A stretch of 64,000 nucleotides of DNA. Origin: Pseudoduganella armeniaca. GTDB taxonomy: Bacteria > Pseudomonadota > Gammaproteobacteria > Burkholderiales > Burkholderiaceae_D. Below are positions 26,238 through 35,883 of the stretch, piece by piece. The translations under genes and the position numbers were made by a program. The stretch is taken from assembly GCF_003028855.1 (NCBI RefSeq), contig NZ_CP028324.1:4154001-4218000 (forward strand). Reading direction: 5' to 3'. Positions within the stretch are counted from its first letter, which is position 1. Every line of letters starts with the position of its first letter. Under the pieces are notes generated by a model. The model saw only the letters and a program-made list of their open reading frames with translations. It did not search any database and was not told where the DNA came from.

Positions 26238-26261
26238 GGGCAGCGCCCGCGCCCGCGAAAA

Positions 26262-26647
26262 CTAATTCTTGATGGGATTGTTGATGATCTGCGGATCGCC
26301 GGTGTAGGTCTCCTTGCCATCGGTCACTTTGATCGTGACCGAAAAGGTCTGCACCTTGTCGGTCGCGTCGATATCGCTGACCACCGCCAACTGGCCGTTG
26401 GGAATGATCAGTGTCTTCGGCTTGGGCAGCACCGGGTCACCAGGACCTGAATCGATGGGATTGATATCGATTTCGGAGATCCTCCCACCCGGCGGAGCCT
26501 GGATCAGCTCGTACTGGATAACGGACACCCGGTAAGTAACGTTCACCCCGGTGAAATCGAAGATCACTTGATTCCCCCGCTCTTGTCCTTGAATGCCCGG
26601 ATCGGAACGTGGAAGAAATGCGTCATCTGCGTGCTCTCTGTGGTCAT
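26262..26647 (-). CDS. Unrecognised 128-residue protein, frame broken once
   Basis: Read from GTG 26567 the product is 101 residues, but a short frame just upstream (ATG 26647, MTTESTQMTHFFHVPIRAFK...) ends at exactly that point. Adding one base at about 26565-26571 joins them as GGIKVIFDFTGVNVTY, a smooth beta strand. A GAGAGG box precedes ATG 26647. The product is beta-rich (LIIPNGQLAVVSDIDATDKV, QTFSVTIKVTDGKETYTG). It starts 12 bases after the stop of the nSTAND gene and is probably its operon partner. Function unknown. Confidence 0.6.
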
Positions 26648-26658
26648 GGACTGCCCTC

Positions 26659-29600
26659 TCAAGGTTGGCTTACGGTGGGTGAAGCGAATTGTAGCGATGC
26701 CAGATACGTCGACGCCCGGTAGCCCATCGCCGCCAGCGCCGCCTGCTGGACGCGGGCTTGTCCCGGCGTGCCCAGGCAGTTCTGGCTCAATACCCAGCCC
26801 GACAGGAGGCGATAGTCGCGGCTGCTGCCGACGACAGGCGTTAGCAGCGCGCGGGCCCGCTCACAGGCGGCGTGCGCGGCCGCCCGGTCGCGCGCCGCGC
26901 GGTGCAGCTCGGCCGACACCAGCCAGCCGCTCACTTGGCGGATCAGCACATCTTCGGTCGCGGAATCGATGGCCTGCAGCCGTTCCAGCGCCGGCGCCAG
27001 CACGGCATGGGCGTCGTCCAGCCGCCCCGCCCGGCCGTGCGCGCGCGCCGCGACGGTGCGCGCCTCGGCCCCCAGCGCCGCCAGGTAGACTTTCTTCGGC
27101 TCCAGCGCGACCAGCGCATCGATGCTGGCGGTTGCGTCGCGCAGTTGCGCGATCGCGGCGGCGTAGCTGGGGGCCAGTTCGGCCAAGCGGACCTGGACGC
27201 CGGCCCAGTCCTCCTGCCAGGCGCGGTTGCTCGGGTCCTGCCGCACCAGTTGTTGCAGCAGCGTATGCGCCTGCGTCAACGCCGCCATGGCGGCCTTGTC
27301 ACGGCCCATCGCCATCAACAATTCGCCTTTGCGGAACAGTGCCAGCGCATACCGGTGACTCCACAGGCCGTCGCCCGGCTTGGCCTGGTGCAGCGCCTGC
27401 AACAGCGCTTCCTGCCGCTCGTACAGGCTGGCTGCCTGCGCCAGCTCGCCCAGCCGTTCACGCACGGTCGCCAGCCAGGACACGCTGTCGGCCAGATCGG
27501 CCTGCAGCGTGGCATCGTCGGGCTTGCTGGCCAGCGCCCGGCTTTTCAGCGCCACCGAGCGCGCGAATTCCGGTGCCGCCGCCGCCAGGTCGCCGCGCTT
27601 CATCGCCACGGTGCCGAGACTGTTGGCCGCATAGGCCTGCTCGATCCAGGCCGCCGGGTCGTCCGGCGCCAGCGCCGCGACCCGGTCGCTGGCATCGCGG
27701 TACTCGCGGAAATAACGCTCGGCGCCGGCAAGGTCATTTTCTTCGTAACGCAATTGACCGAGATAGAATGCATTGGCGCCCAGATTGGTCAGCACGGCGC
27801 GATCGCGCGGCAGTTCGCCCGCCTGCAGCAGCAGGATCGCGCGCGCACTTTCCAGCGCTTGCCGCGCCGCGGCCGGGTCGGCGCGGGCCTGTTTGACTTC
27901 GGCAATCAGCTGCAGCGCCTTGGCCCGCTGCGTCAGCTCGACGGCACTGCCCTGGCCACGGTCGGCGGCCGCCAGGTATCCCAGCGCCCGTGTGCTGACA
28001 CTGTCGAGCAGGTCGAGCCGGCCCAGCGGCCGCAGCCGATCGACGAACTCACCCAACATATAGGTCATCAGTCCTTCCGCCTCGGCGCGGTGGCGCTCGG
28101 CGCGTTGGCGCGCCCCCTGCGCGGCAATGCCGAGCCCGATCGCCAGCAGCGCCAGCAGCAACAGCACACCGCCGACCAGCAGGCGCAGGCGCTCGCCACG
28201 GCGGCCCGGCCCAGCGAGGCCAGGATGAAATCGCGCTCCAGCGCCGGCAGCGTGAACTCGGGCGATTCCAGCAGCGTGGCGGCCTGGCGCGCCTGCAGGC
28301 CGGGCGGCAGCAGCAAGTCGGCCGGCCGCCCCGCCGCGTGCCAGCGCGCCGCCTGGGCGCCGGTACGGGTGAGTTCCTGCAGGGCCTGGCGATGCCGCTC
28401 GATCCAGTCCAGCGCGCGCGGCCAGCGCCGCAGCAGCGCCTCGTGCGCGATGCCATAGGTCGCCGTGCCCGCCGCCAGGTCGGTGACGAACAGGCGTGCG
28501 TCCACCAGCGCCTGCACCAGCGCCTGTTCCGCCCCCGGGCGCAAGGTCGACCACGGCGCGGCGCGCGCCGTCACCGCCAGCTGGTTGTCGGCGATGCTGA
28601 CGAGCTGGGCCAGCACGCGCGGCAGCGCCGCCGCCTCGGCCGGCCCCAGCGCGCCGACCACCTGTTCCGCGCGCGCGCCGATGGCCCCTTCGATGCCGCC
28701 CAGCTCGCGGTAGACGGCAAACGTCAGCATGCCGTCGGCGTCGCGCCGGCGGTACAGCTCGTGCAGGCAGTATTCCAGCAGCGGCAGCAGGTCGCCGCTG
28801 CCGGCCGCGTCCGAGCACAGCACGTCGTCCAGCCGCGCCCCGCTGGCCGCGTCCGTCTCGAACCGCAGCCCCGCCGCCTGGGCCGGCAGCCGGATGATCT
28901 GGGCGATCTCGGCCGGTCCCGGCGGCGCCAGGTCGAAGTGGCCGCCGCGCGCCTTCAGCGCGCACAGCGGCGCCGACGTCATCAACTCGGGGTAGAAATC
29001 GTTGCGGCACGCTAACACCACCAGCACGCGCCCGCAGCGCGCCAGCGCTTCCAGCGCGCCGATGAAGGCGGCACGCTCCCATTCGCCCACGTGGGCATGG
29101 CGGAACACCGCTTCCAGGTGGTCGACGAACAGGCACAGGCCGATGCCCGGCAGGCGCGCCTGCAGCTGCGCCGCCACCCCCGCCAGGTCGTCGCGCAGCC
29201 GCGCGCCCAGGCCGGCGGCACTGTCGTTGGCGAACAGCGTGTTGCCGTCCAGCTCGGCATCGAGCAGCACGCTACCCAGCGCGTCGAACAGGCTGGCACT
29301 GCCCAGGTCGGCGCAATCGAGCACCAGCGTCTGGGCCAGCCGCAGCTCGGCAAGCTGTGTGGGGGGATGCTCGGGCGGCGGCGCAGCGCGCAGCCGGGCG
29401 ATCAGGCCGGCCTGCACCAGCGAGCTCTTGCCCGAGCCGGACGGGCCCAGCACGGCCACCAGCGCACAGCCTGCCTCGATCTGCTGCCGCGTCACCTGGA
29501 CCAGCTGTTCCGTGGCCTGGCGGCGACCGTGGAAGATGGCGGCGTCGTCCGGTCCAAACGCGTCCAGGCCGCGGAACGGCGCCCCCATCCAGTGCTGCGG

Positions 29601-29942
29601 CCGCGGTTCCACCCGTACCTCGGCGATGGCCCGGTAGCCGCGCTTGCGGATCGTTTCAATATAGCGGGGTGCCGTGGCGGAGTCACCCAGCGCCTGGCGC
29701 AACTGGGTCAGGATCTTGTGCAGGGGGTTGTCGCCGGTCGGCACGCCAGCCCAGCAGGCATCGAGGATCACATCGGCCGACAGCACCTCGCCGGCATGCA
29801 GGCACAGCAAGGCCAGTACCTCCATCGCGCGCGGTTCCAACTGGCGCCGCTGGCCGTCGCGGTATAGCGAGTTGCTCCCCGGATCGACCCGCCAATCGCC
29901 GAAGTCGAACCCCTTGGCCAGGAAGCGCTCGGCATTTCCCAT
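26659..29942 (-). CDS. Winged-helix / nSTAND NTPase / TPR regulator, frame broken once
   Basis: Restored length is about 1,094 residues. In order: an OmpR/CadC-type winged helix (15-105; RRQLEPRAMEVLALLCLHAG, YIETIRKRGYRAIAEV), an nSTAND1-type NTPase (starts FRGLDAFGPDDAAIFHGR; Walker A GPSGSGKS at 166-173), one membrane span (LLVGGVLLLLALLAIGLGIA) and a C-terminal helical-repeat region of TPR type. The frame changes at about 28199-28208 in a G/C run and one added base joins the parts. The architecture suggests a membrane-tethered DNA-binding signal switch. It is divergent from another winged-helix gene; ligand and targets are unknown. Confidence 0.82.
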
Positions 29943-30081
29943 TAAAAAAACCCAGTCAATTCAAACGCTTGGCGCGTCCGAAGGTTTTCAGAAGGCAGCT
30001 TGCCAGGCCTGTGACTACAGTCCGATCAACGCTGGCTGCCGCCGCCGGCATGGTGTCATCTTAACATCACTGGAGACGATC

Positions 30082-30840
30082 ATGGACTTTCCGTTACTTT
30101 CTTTTTGCGACCCGCTCGAGCGGTCCGATATCGCTCCCGCAGCCGTCCGTGCCCAGCTCGGCCGCATCCTGTCCAGTGCCCTGTTCGGACGCGCCCGGCG
30201 CAGCGCCGAACTGCTGGATTACCTCGTCAGCCGGCACCTGGACTGCCCGGACGAGCCCATCAAGGAGTACATGGTCGGCATCGACGTCTACCGCCGTGAT
30301 GCGCGCACTTACCGGCCGGACATCGACCCGATCGTGCGGGTCCAGGCCGGCCGGCTGCGGCGCCGCCTGGACGACTACTATGCCGGCCACGGCCGGGGCG
30401 ACCCCGTGCGTATCCGCGTGCCCCGGCGCGGCTACGCGCCGGAACTGACGCGCCAGCAGGTGCAGGCGCCTGGTCATGCCCGGGTGCTGCTGATGCCCGT
30501 CGTGGCCGGCAGCGCCGGCGCGGCGACGATCTTCGCCGCCGGCCTGGCGGCGGAACTGCGCCATCGCCTGCACCGCGACCTGGGCAGCCGCCTGATCGAC
30601 GGCAAGCCCGGCTTCGTGGTGCCCGACACCAGCGCCGCGCCCGCCTACGTGCTGGAGGGCAGCGTGCGCGCGGACGGTGTCGTCATGCGCACCCAGCTGG
30701 CAATGACGGCGGTGCAGGAAGGCACCATCGTCTGGAGCGAGCAGGCCGACGTGGGCGCCGGCCCCGCCATCGCACGGCAGGAGCAGCTGGCGCAGCTGTG
30801 CTGCTCGGCCGTGCTGGCTCGGCTGGGCGTGCCAGGCTGA
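30082..30840 (+). CDS. Winged-helix-like regulator
   Basis: The 252-residue product has an N-terminal DNA-binding-like domain (about 20-125): LGRILSSALFGRARRSAELL, IKEYMVGIDVYRRDARTYRP, DIDPIVRVQAGRLRRRLDDY, then a wing-like VRIRVPRRGYAPEL. This type is often joined to a TolB-like or cyclase region; here the C-terminal half resembles the TolB-type N-terminal strand pattern (YVLEGSVRADGVVMRTQLAM). It is divergent from the nSTAND regulator with 139 bases between, so the two may share control. Confidence 0.72.
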   Translation: MDFPLLSFCDPLERSDIAPAAVRAQLGRILSSALFGRARRSAELLDYLVSRHLDCPDEPIKEYMVGIDVYRRDARTYRPDIDPIVRVQAGRLRRRLDDYYAGHGRGDPVRIRVPRRGYAPELTRQQVQAPGHARVLLMPVVAGSAGAATIFAAGLAAELRHRLHRDLGSRLIDGKPGFVVPDTSAAPAYVLEGSVRADGVVMRTQLAMTAVQEGTIVWSEQADVGAGPAIARQEQLAQLCCSAVLARLGVPG

Positions 30841-30845
30841 GCGCA

Positions 30846-31277
30846 TCAATGACCGTCGGCGGGTCCGAGGGCATGCAGGCGCCATTGCCGGGCGGCGGCA
30901 GCGGGCAGCGCCCGCACCCGCACGGGATTGCCCGGCGCGACGTGGCCGCCGGCGTGGTCCAGCACCAGCTTCGGATACAGCTGGTTGACGATGGCGCCGT
31001 CGTCGCGGCACCAATGTTGCGCCAGTTTGCCCGGCATCACCGTGCCGAGGCAGGCCAGCCCCGCACTGCCGCAGACACCGCGCGCCTCGACGCACAGGCC
31101 GGCGTCCGCGGCCGGGCGGATCAGGCCATCGGCGCCGAACACCCAGCGTACGGTCGCGTCATGCTCGTCGTAGGGGCGCAACTCCAGCGGCACCGCGTGC
31201 GCGACGTCACGCACGCCCAGGCAGAACCGGCTATCGCTGACCAGTATGATGAGATACGTCTGCTTAAGCTGTGCCAT
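30846..31277 (-). CDS. Possible ricin-type beta-trefoil protein
   Basis: The 143-residue product starts MAQLKQTYLIILVSDSRFCL and has three loosely repeated units with C-L pairs (AGLCVEARGVCG, LACLGTVMPGK) and QxW-like positions (AQHWCRDDGAI, RQWRLHAL), which suggest a small ricin-B/beta-trefoil fold. No signal peptide is visible. Longer upstream starts run through the 11-bp repeat and are less likely. It is convergent with the winged-helix gene, five bases away. Function unknown. Confidence 0.55.
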   Translation of the reverse strand: MAQLKQTYLIILVSDSRFCLGVRDVAHAVPLELRPYDEHDATVRWVFGADGLIRPAADAGLCVEARGVCGSAGLACLGTVMPGKLAQHWCRDDGAIVNQLYPKLVLDHAGGHVAPGNPVRVRALPAAAARQWRLHALGPADGH

Positions 31278-31379
31278 ACGCGCTCCTGTGCCTGGGTAAT
31301 CGATGCCGGAGCGCGATAGGTGCGACTCTTCGTGAACAACAACATAATCCTGGCGGGGCATGGCGCCAAGTAACAGCAG

Positions 31380-31412
31380 GTAACGCCGAGGTAACGCCGA
31401 GGTAACGCCGAG
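31380..31412 (+). repeat. Three perfect 11-bp tandem repeats
   Basis: The unit gtaacgccgag occurs at 31380, 31391 and 31402, with worn copies on both sides. It lies in the 212-base gap between divergent genes, upstream of the rodA pair. The unit is about one helical turn, so a bank of protein-binding sites is possible; simple slippage is the alternative. Confidence 0.75.
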
Positions 31413-31454
31413 GCAACGTAAGGCCGGCAAGTGCCGTAATGGCAAGGGGCGCCG

Positions 31455-31460
31455 TATAAT
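31455..31460 (+). promoter_or_regulatory. Candidate -10 box upstream of the rodA pair
   Basis: A perfect tataat sits 30 bases before the ATG of the small gene at 31490, but the -35 position (about 31432) is a weak match. It is the best promoter candidate for the stub-rodA pair. Confidence 0.4.
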
Positions 31461-31489
31461 GGCGTCCGCCCGAACTCCTGTCCCGACCG

Positions 31490-31609
31490 ATGCCGCCCGA
31501 TCCCGCCAACGCCCGCTTCAAGCGCCGCCTGCTGTCCCTCGCCATCGTCGCTGCCGCCGGCATGGCCCTGCTGGTCGGGCGCCTGGTCTGGTTGCAGGCG
31601 CTGCAGTGA
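31490..31609 (+). CDS. 39-residue membrane-anchor peptide, possible class B PBP remnant
   Basis: MPPDPANARFKRRLLSLAIV followed by a membrane run and GRLVWLQALQ. Basic residues, one span, then R-L-x-x-L-Q is exactly how the N-termini of PBP2/MrdA and FtsI-type transpeptidases begin, but the protein stops there. Its stop overlaps the GTG of rodA (GTGA), so the two are coupled. mrdA normally precedes rodA; this may be a deletion remnant kept for coupling, or a new small membrane protein. No transpeptidase domain follows in any frame. Confidence 0.5.
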   Translation: MPPDPANARFKRRLLSLAIVAAAGMALLVGRLVWLQALQ

Positions 31610-32718
31610 ACCCGCCGGGACCGTGGGCGCGGCTGCGCCCGACGCTGGCGCTGGACCTGCCGCTGCTGCTGTGCATCGCCCTGCTGCTGGCAACCGGCCT
31701 GGTGACCGTGTACTCGGCCGCCGCCGACTTTCCCGGCCGCTTCGCGGCCCAGCTGCGCAACGTCGGCATCGCGCTGGGCATCCTGTGGCTGGCCGCCAAC
31801 GTGCCGCCGCGCCAGCTGATGCGGTGCGCGCCGGCGGTGTACGGCATCGGCGTGCTGATGCTGCTGGCGGTGCAGTTCGCGGGGGTTAACAAGAAGGGCG
31901 CGACGCGCTGGTTGTACGTCGGCTTCGATTTCCAGCCCTCCGAGATCATGAAGATCGCCATGCCGCTGATGCTGGCGTGGTTCTTCCATCACTACCGCGG
32001 CGCGCCGCGCATGCAGACGTTCGCCGCCGCGGCCGTGCTGCTGGCGCTCCCGGTCGGCCTGATCATGAAGCAGCCGGACCTGGGCACCGCCCTGCTGGTG
32101 CTGGCGGCCGGGTTCTATGTGATCGTACTGGCCGGACTGTCATGGCGCGCCCTGCTGGGGCTGGCCGTGGCCGGCATCGTCGCCATCCCGCTGTCCTGGC
32201 CGCTGCTGCACGACTACCAGCGCCACCGCGTCATGACCCTCTTGAACCCGGATGCCGATCCACTCGGCAAGGGCTTCCAGATCAAGCAGGCCGGCATCGC
32301 CATCGGCGCCGGCGGGGTTTCCGGCCAGGGCTGGCTGGCGGGCACGCAGGGTCACCTGGGCTTCGTGCCGGAACGCTCCACGGACTTCATTTTCTCCGTG
32401 TTTGCCGAGGAATTCGGCCTGGCCGGCAACTGCGTGCTGCTGGGGCTGTACTTCCTGCTGATCCTGCGCGGGCTGCAGATCACGGCGGGCGCCGCGACAC
32501 CGTTCTCGCGCCTGCTGACCGGCGCCGTGACGATGATCTTGTTTACTTATGCCTTCATCAATATCGGCATGGTCAGCGGCATCTTCCCCGTGGTGGGCGT
32601 GCCGCTGCCGTTCATCAGCTACGGCGGCACGGCCCTGATGACCCTGGGATTGGGCTGCGGCATGCTGATGGCGATCCGGCGCGAGGCGCTGGCCTTGCAG
32701 CGCGGGCGGCTCGGGTAA
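31606..32718 (+). CDS. rodA: RodA/FtsW-family peptidoglycan glycosyltransferase (RodA)
   Basis: RodA polymerises peptidoglycan during elongation with a partner class B PBP. The 370-residue product has about ten membrane segments and the SEDS signatures: YVGFDFQPSEIMKIAMPLML, LIMKQPDLGTALLVL, AGGVSGQGWLAGTQ, LGFVPERSTDFIFSVFAEEF (catalytic Asp region) and PLPFISYGGTALM. Start GTG 31606 overlaps the preceding stop. A full-length PBP2 is not next to it, which is unusual. Confidence 0.93.
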   Translation: MNPPGPWARLRPTLALDLPLLLCIALLLATGLVTVYSAAADFPGRFAAQLRNVGIALGILWLAANVPPRQLMRCAPAVYGIGVLMLLAVQFAGVNKKGATRWLYVGFDFQPSEIMKIAMPLMLAWFFHHYRGAPRMQTFAAAAVLLALPVGLIMKQPDLGTALLVLAAGFYVIVLAGLSWRALLGLAVAGIVAIPLSWPLLHDYQRHRVMTLLNPDADPLGKGFQIKQAGIAIGAGGVSGQGWLAGTQGHLGFVPERSTDFIFSVFAEEFGLAGNCVLLGLYFLLILRGLQITAGAATPFSRLLTGAVTMILFTYAFINIGMVSGIFPVVGVPLPFISYGGTALMTLGLGCGMLMAIRREALALQRGRLG

Positions 32719-32790
32719 GGTAGCGCTGATCGATCCGTCGTGGCGATCCTGGTTCGAGAAAACGCGCCACCGGCAGCGCTTCCCCAGGCC

Positions 32791-33318
32791 TCAAGCGGAA
32801 CTGCAGTTGCAAAAGCGCTTGCGCTGGGAATCCGGCGCGCTGGCGTCCGCCACCAGCGGTTTCCAGAACAGCACCGTGTCGATGCCATACGGCGCCCGCA
32901 CCAGGCCGTCGCGCCGGTAGCCTTGGCCGGCGAAGAAGCCCTCCGCCGTCGCGGTACTGTGCAGGAACACCGTCTTCATGCCCAGCGCCAGCGCCTGTTG
33001 TTCGACGCGCGCCAGCATCGCCTTGCCGGCGCCCTGGCGCACCGCTTCCGGCTCCAGGTAGCACAGCGCCAGCTTGCCGGCGCCCGTCAGCAAGGCGACA
33101 CCGACCACGCTGTCGCCACGCACGGCCACCAGCGAGTAATTGGTGGGCGACTCGAACCAGGTCGTTACCGTTTTCGGTGTCTTGTTGCCCAGCCAGGCGG
33201 CCAGGACGGCGGGGTCGCCATGATGGTCCAGGCCGCAGCACTCCTCGATGGAGCGACGCAGCACCGCGCAGGCGGCGCCGGCATCTTGCGGTACGGCTGG
33301 TCGAATGTGAAAACTCAT
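32791..33318 (-). CDS. GNAT-family N-acetyltransferase
   Basis: The 175-residue product has the GNAT order: FHIRPAVPQDAGAACAVLRR, YSLVAVRGDSVVGVALL, ALCYLEPEAVRQGAGKAMLA (acetyl-CoA binding R/Q-x-x-G-x-G/A region) and TATAEGFFAGQGYRRDG. The C-terminus is Cys/Ser-rich. The substrate cannot be told from sequence. A worn pair of cctgtgacag repeats lies upstream at 33340-33363. Confidence 0.85.
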   Translation of the reverse strand: MSFHIRPAVPQDAGAACAVLRRSIEECCGLDHHGDPAVLAAWLGNKTPKTVTTWFESPTNYSLVAVRGDSVVGVALLTGAGKLALCYLEPEAVRQGAGKAMLARVEQQALALGMKTVFLHSTATAEGFFAGQGYRRDGLVRAPYGIDTVLFWKPLVADASAPDSQRKRFCNCSSA

Positions 33319-33500
33319 GTGCTGATGATCCGGGATTAACCTGTGACAGGGGACCTGTGACAGCGGGACTATACACGAGTCGGCCAGATGCCGTGCTGAC
33401 GCGACGCGCGGCGTCGCATCTAAGCATATTACGAAAATTTAGTATCTTTTCGGCGTGGAATTGCCGACCATTGATATCTGTTTTCCACCACGAGCACACC

Positions 33501-34526
33501 ATGCCAAATAAGAAAATCGCATTTAGCGCCGGGCGCCGCCTGGTCCTGGCCGCCCTGGCCGCTGCCTCGCTGGGCCTGCCCGGTGCCGCCACCGCCGCCG
33601 ACGTGACGCTGCTGAACGTTTCCTACGACGTGGCGCGCGAGCTGTACCAGGAGATCAATCCCGCCTTCGAAGCGCAGTTCGAAAAGAGCACCGGCAAGAC
33701 CATCCAGATCAAGCAGTCGCACGGCGGCTCGTCCAAGCAGGCGCGCGCGGTCGCGGACGGCCTGGAGGCGTCCGTGGTCACGATGAACCAGGCCAACGAC
33801 ATCGACATGTTGGCCGACAAGGGCCTGGTGGCGAAGGACTGGGCGAAGAAGTTTCCGAACAACGCGGCGCCCAGCTACTCGACAATGGTATTCCTGGTGC
33901 GCAAGGGCAACCCGAAAGCCATCAAGGACTGGGCCGACCTGGCCAAGCCCGGCACGGCAGTCGTGATCCCGAACCCGAAAACGGCGGGCAACGGTCGCTA
34001 TACCTACCTGGCGGCCTGGGGCTCGGTGCTGCAGGGCGGCGGCAGCGACGCGCAGGCGCGCGACCTGGTGACGAAGATCTTCAAGAACGTGCCGATCCTG
34101 GACACGGGCGGCCGCGCCGCCACCACCACGTTCACGCAGCGCCAGATCGGCGACGTGCTGGTGACGTTCGAGAACGAGGTACAACTGGTGCGCAAGGAAT
34201 TCGGCCAGAACTTCGACATCGTCTATCCGTCCACGTCGATCCTGGCGGAGTCGCCCGTGGCGGTGGTCGACAAGGTCGTCGACAAGCGCGGCGTGCGCAA
34301 GGAAGCGACGGCCTACCTGAACTTCCTGTACACGGAACAAGGCCAGGAAATCATTGCCAAGCACTACCTGCGGCCCCGTTCGGCCGCGGTGGCGAAGAAA
34401 TACGAAGCCACGTTCAAGCCGATCAAGCTGTTCACGGTGGACGACGTGTTCGGCGGCTGGCGCGCGGCGCAGAAGCGCCACTTCGACGACGGCGGCGAGT
34501 TCGACAAGATCTACGCCAGCAAGTAA
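33501..34526 (+). CDS. sbp: Periplasmic sulfate/thiosulfate-binding protein
   Basis: The 341-residue product has a signal peptide (to GAATAA) and is the substrate-binding subunit of a CysA/T/W-type ABC importer: LLNVSYDVARELYQEINPAF, IKQSHGGSSKQARAVADGLE, VTMNQANDIDMLADKGL, GNGRYTYLAAWGSVL and FENEVQLVRKEFG. It stands alone: no permease or ATPase gene is nearby and a strong terminator follows. An AT-rich patch at 33421-33450 is the likely promoter region. Confidence 0.93.
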   Translation: MPNKKIAFSAGRRLVLAALAAASLGLPGAATAADVTLLNVSYDVARELYQEINPAFEAQFEKSTGKTIQIKQSHGGSSKQARAVADGLEASVVTMNQANDIDMLADKGLVAKDWAKKFPNNAAPSYSTMVFLVRKGNPKAIKDWADLAKPGTAVVIPNPKTAGNGRYTYLAAWGSVLQGGGSDAQARDLVTKIFKNVPILDTGGRAATTTFTQRQIGDVLVTFENEVQLVRKEFGQNFDIVYPSTSILAESPVAVVDKVVDKRGVRKEATAYLNFLYTEQGQEIIAKHYLRPRSAAVAKKYEATFKPIKLFTVDDVFGGWRAAQKRHFDDGGEFDKIYASK

Positions 34527-34562
34527 ATGACCAAGTAAATCGGGAAATCTTACGGCAGACTT

Positions 34563-34588
34563 AAAAGGAGGCTTCGGCCTCCTTTTTT
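34563..34588 (+). terminator. Intrinsic terminator after sbp
   Basis: Stem aaaaggaggc / gcctcctttt with a ttcg tetraloop, followed by a T run. It lies 36 bases after the sbp stop and marks it as a single-gene unit. Confidence 0.95.
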
Positions 34589-34754
34589 GTTAACTCAAGG
34601 AAAAATTCTTAGTCGCGCACGGCTGACAGCGTCTGGACTGGGCCGCGCAACGGTGCTATCGTCTGTACTTCAAGTAAGTTGCCGCATGGATAGACGTCGT
34701 TCCGACGCTGTCCACGTGCCGCGCTGCGCCGCCGATTTCCCATCTCATGCCAAA

Positions 34755-35708
34755 ATGATCAGAAAACTTGCTGTCGCCCTATTGCTGTCGTGTTCCGTGG
34801 CTGCCGCCTCCGCCGCCGATGCCCCCGACGTCCGGCTGGGCTCACAATCCGTTCTGGTGGTCGAAGACGGCACCGGCAAGGTCCTGGTGGAAAAGAACTC
34901 CACCGCCATCGTCCCCATCGCCTCGCTGACGAAGTTGATGACCGCCATGGTCGTGCTGGACGCGAAACTGGACATGGAAGAACAGATCAGCATCGACCAG
35001 CAGGACGTGGACGTGCTCAAGCACAGCACGTCGCGCGTGCCGGTCGGCGCCACGCTGTCGCGCGGCGAGGTGCTGCAGCTGGCCCTGATGTCCTCCGACA
35101 ACCGCGCCGCCGCCTCGCTGGCGCGCACCTTCCCCGGCGGCCCGGCCGCGTTCAAGGCCGCGGTGGACCGCAAGATCCGCGCGCTGGGCATGGCGCAGAC
35201 GCGCATCGCCGAGCCGACCGGTCTGTCGCCGGCCAACACGTCCACGGCCGCCGACCTGGTCAAGATGGCCACGGCCGCCGCGGCCTATCCGGACATCACC
35301 CGCATCACGACGGACACGCGCGAAGTCATCAACGTCAAGGGCCGCAGCGTCGAGTACCACAACACCAACCGCCTGGTCGGTGCCAAGGGCTGGGACATCG
35401 GCCTGTCGAAGACCGGCTATACCGAAGAAGCGGGCCGTTGCCTGATCATGCGCATCAAGGCCGCCGGCAAGAACGCGACGATGGTGCTGCTGAACGCCCG
35501 CGCCAACTCGGCCCGCATCATGGACGCGCTCAACATCCGCCGCTTCATCACAGGCGACGAAGGCCGCGCCACCACGTCCCGCGTGGCGCGCTCGGCACCG
35601 GCCTCGCTGATCAAGGCATCCGCCGGTCGCATGAAGGTGTCGAAAGTATCGAACGGCCGCAAGAAGGCGGCGCCGAGCAAGAAACCGCGCCGCCGCCGCG
35701 CGGACTGA
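34755..35708 (+). CDS. pbpG: D-alanyl-D-alanine endopeptidase (PBP7 type)
   Basis: The 317-residue product has a signal peptide (to ASAA) and the three S11 motifs: SLTK (Ser-x-x-Lys), SSDN, and KTG in GLSKTGYTEEAGRC. It trims or opens peptidoglycan cross-links in the periplasm. The C-terminus is a basic tail (KKAAPSKKPRRRRAD) that may bind the wall or other polyanions. A partial decayed copy follows at 35884-36024. Confidence 0.92.
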   Translation: MIRKLAVALLLSCSVAAASAADAPDVRLGSQSVLVVEDGTGKVLVEKNSTAIVPIASLTKLMTAMVVLDAKLDMEEQISIDQQDVDVLKHSTSRVPVGATLSRGEVLQLALMSSDNRAAASLARTFPGGPAAFKAAVDRKIRALGMAQTRIAEPTGLSPANTSTAADLVKMATAAAAYPDITRITTDTREVINVKGRSVEYHNTNRLVGAKGWDIGLSKTGYTEEAGRCLIMRIKAAGKNATMVLLNARANSARIMDALNIRRFITGDEGRATTSRVARSAPASLIKASAGRMKVSKVSNGRKKAAPSKKPRRRRAD

Positions 35709-35764
35709 AACGCGTCCAAAGACCAGGGTCAGGTCTGGCAATCGGACATTCCATGCGCTGCACG

Positions 35765-35820
35765 ATCGGGGTCAGGTCTGGCAATCGGACTTTTGTCCGA
35801 TTGCCAGACCTGACCCCGAT
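35765..35820. repeat. Palindromic intergenic element E
   Basis: Arms atcggggtcaggtctggc / gccagacctgaccccgat extend inward through aatcggac / gtccgatt around a tttt loop, about 26 paired bases. Extra single arms lie on either side (about 35725-35747 and 35840-35862), so several insertions or duplications have occurred. Confidence 0.9.
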
Positions 35821-35883
35821 TGGACCCCGATTGATGATGTCCGAATGACAGACCTGACCCCATCAGTGACCCCATCAGTGGAC

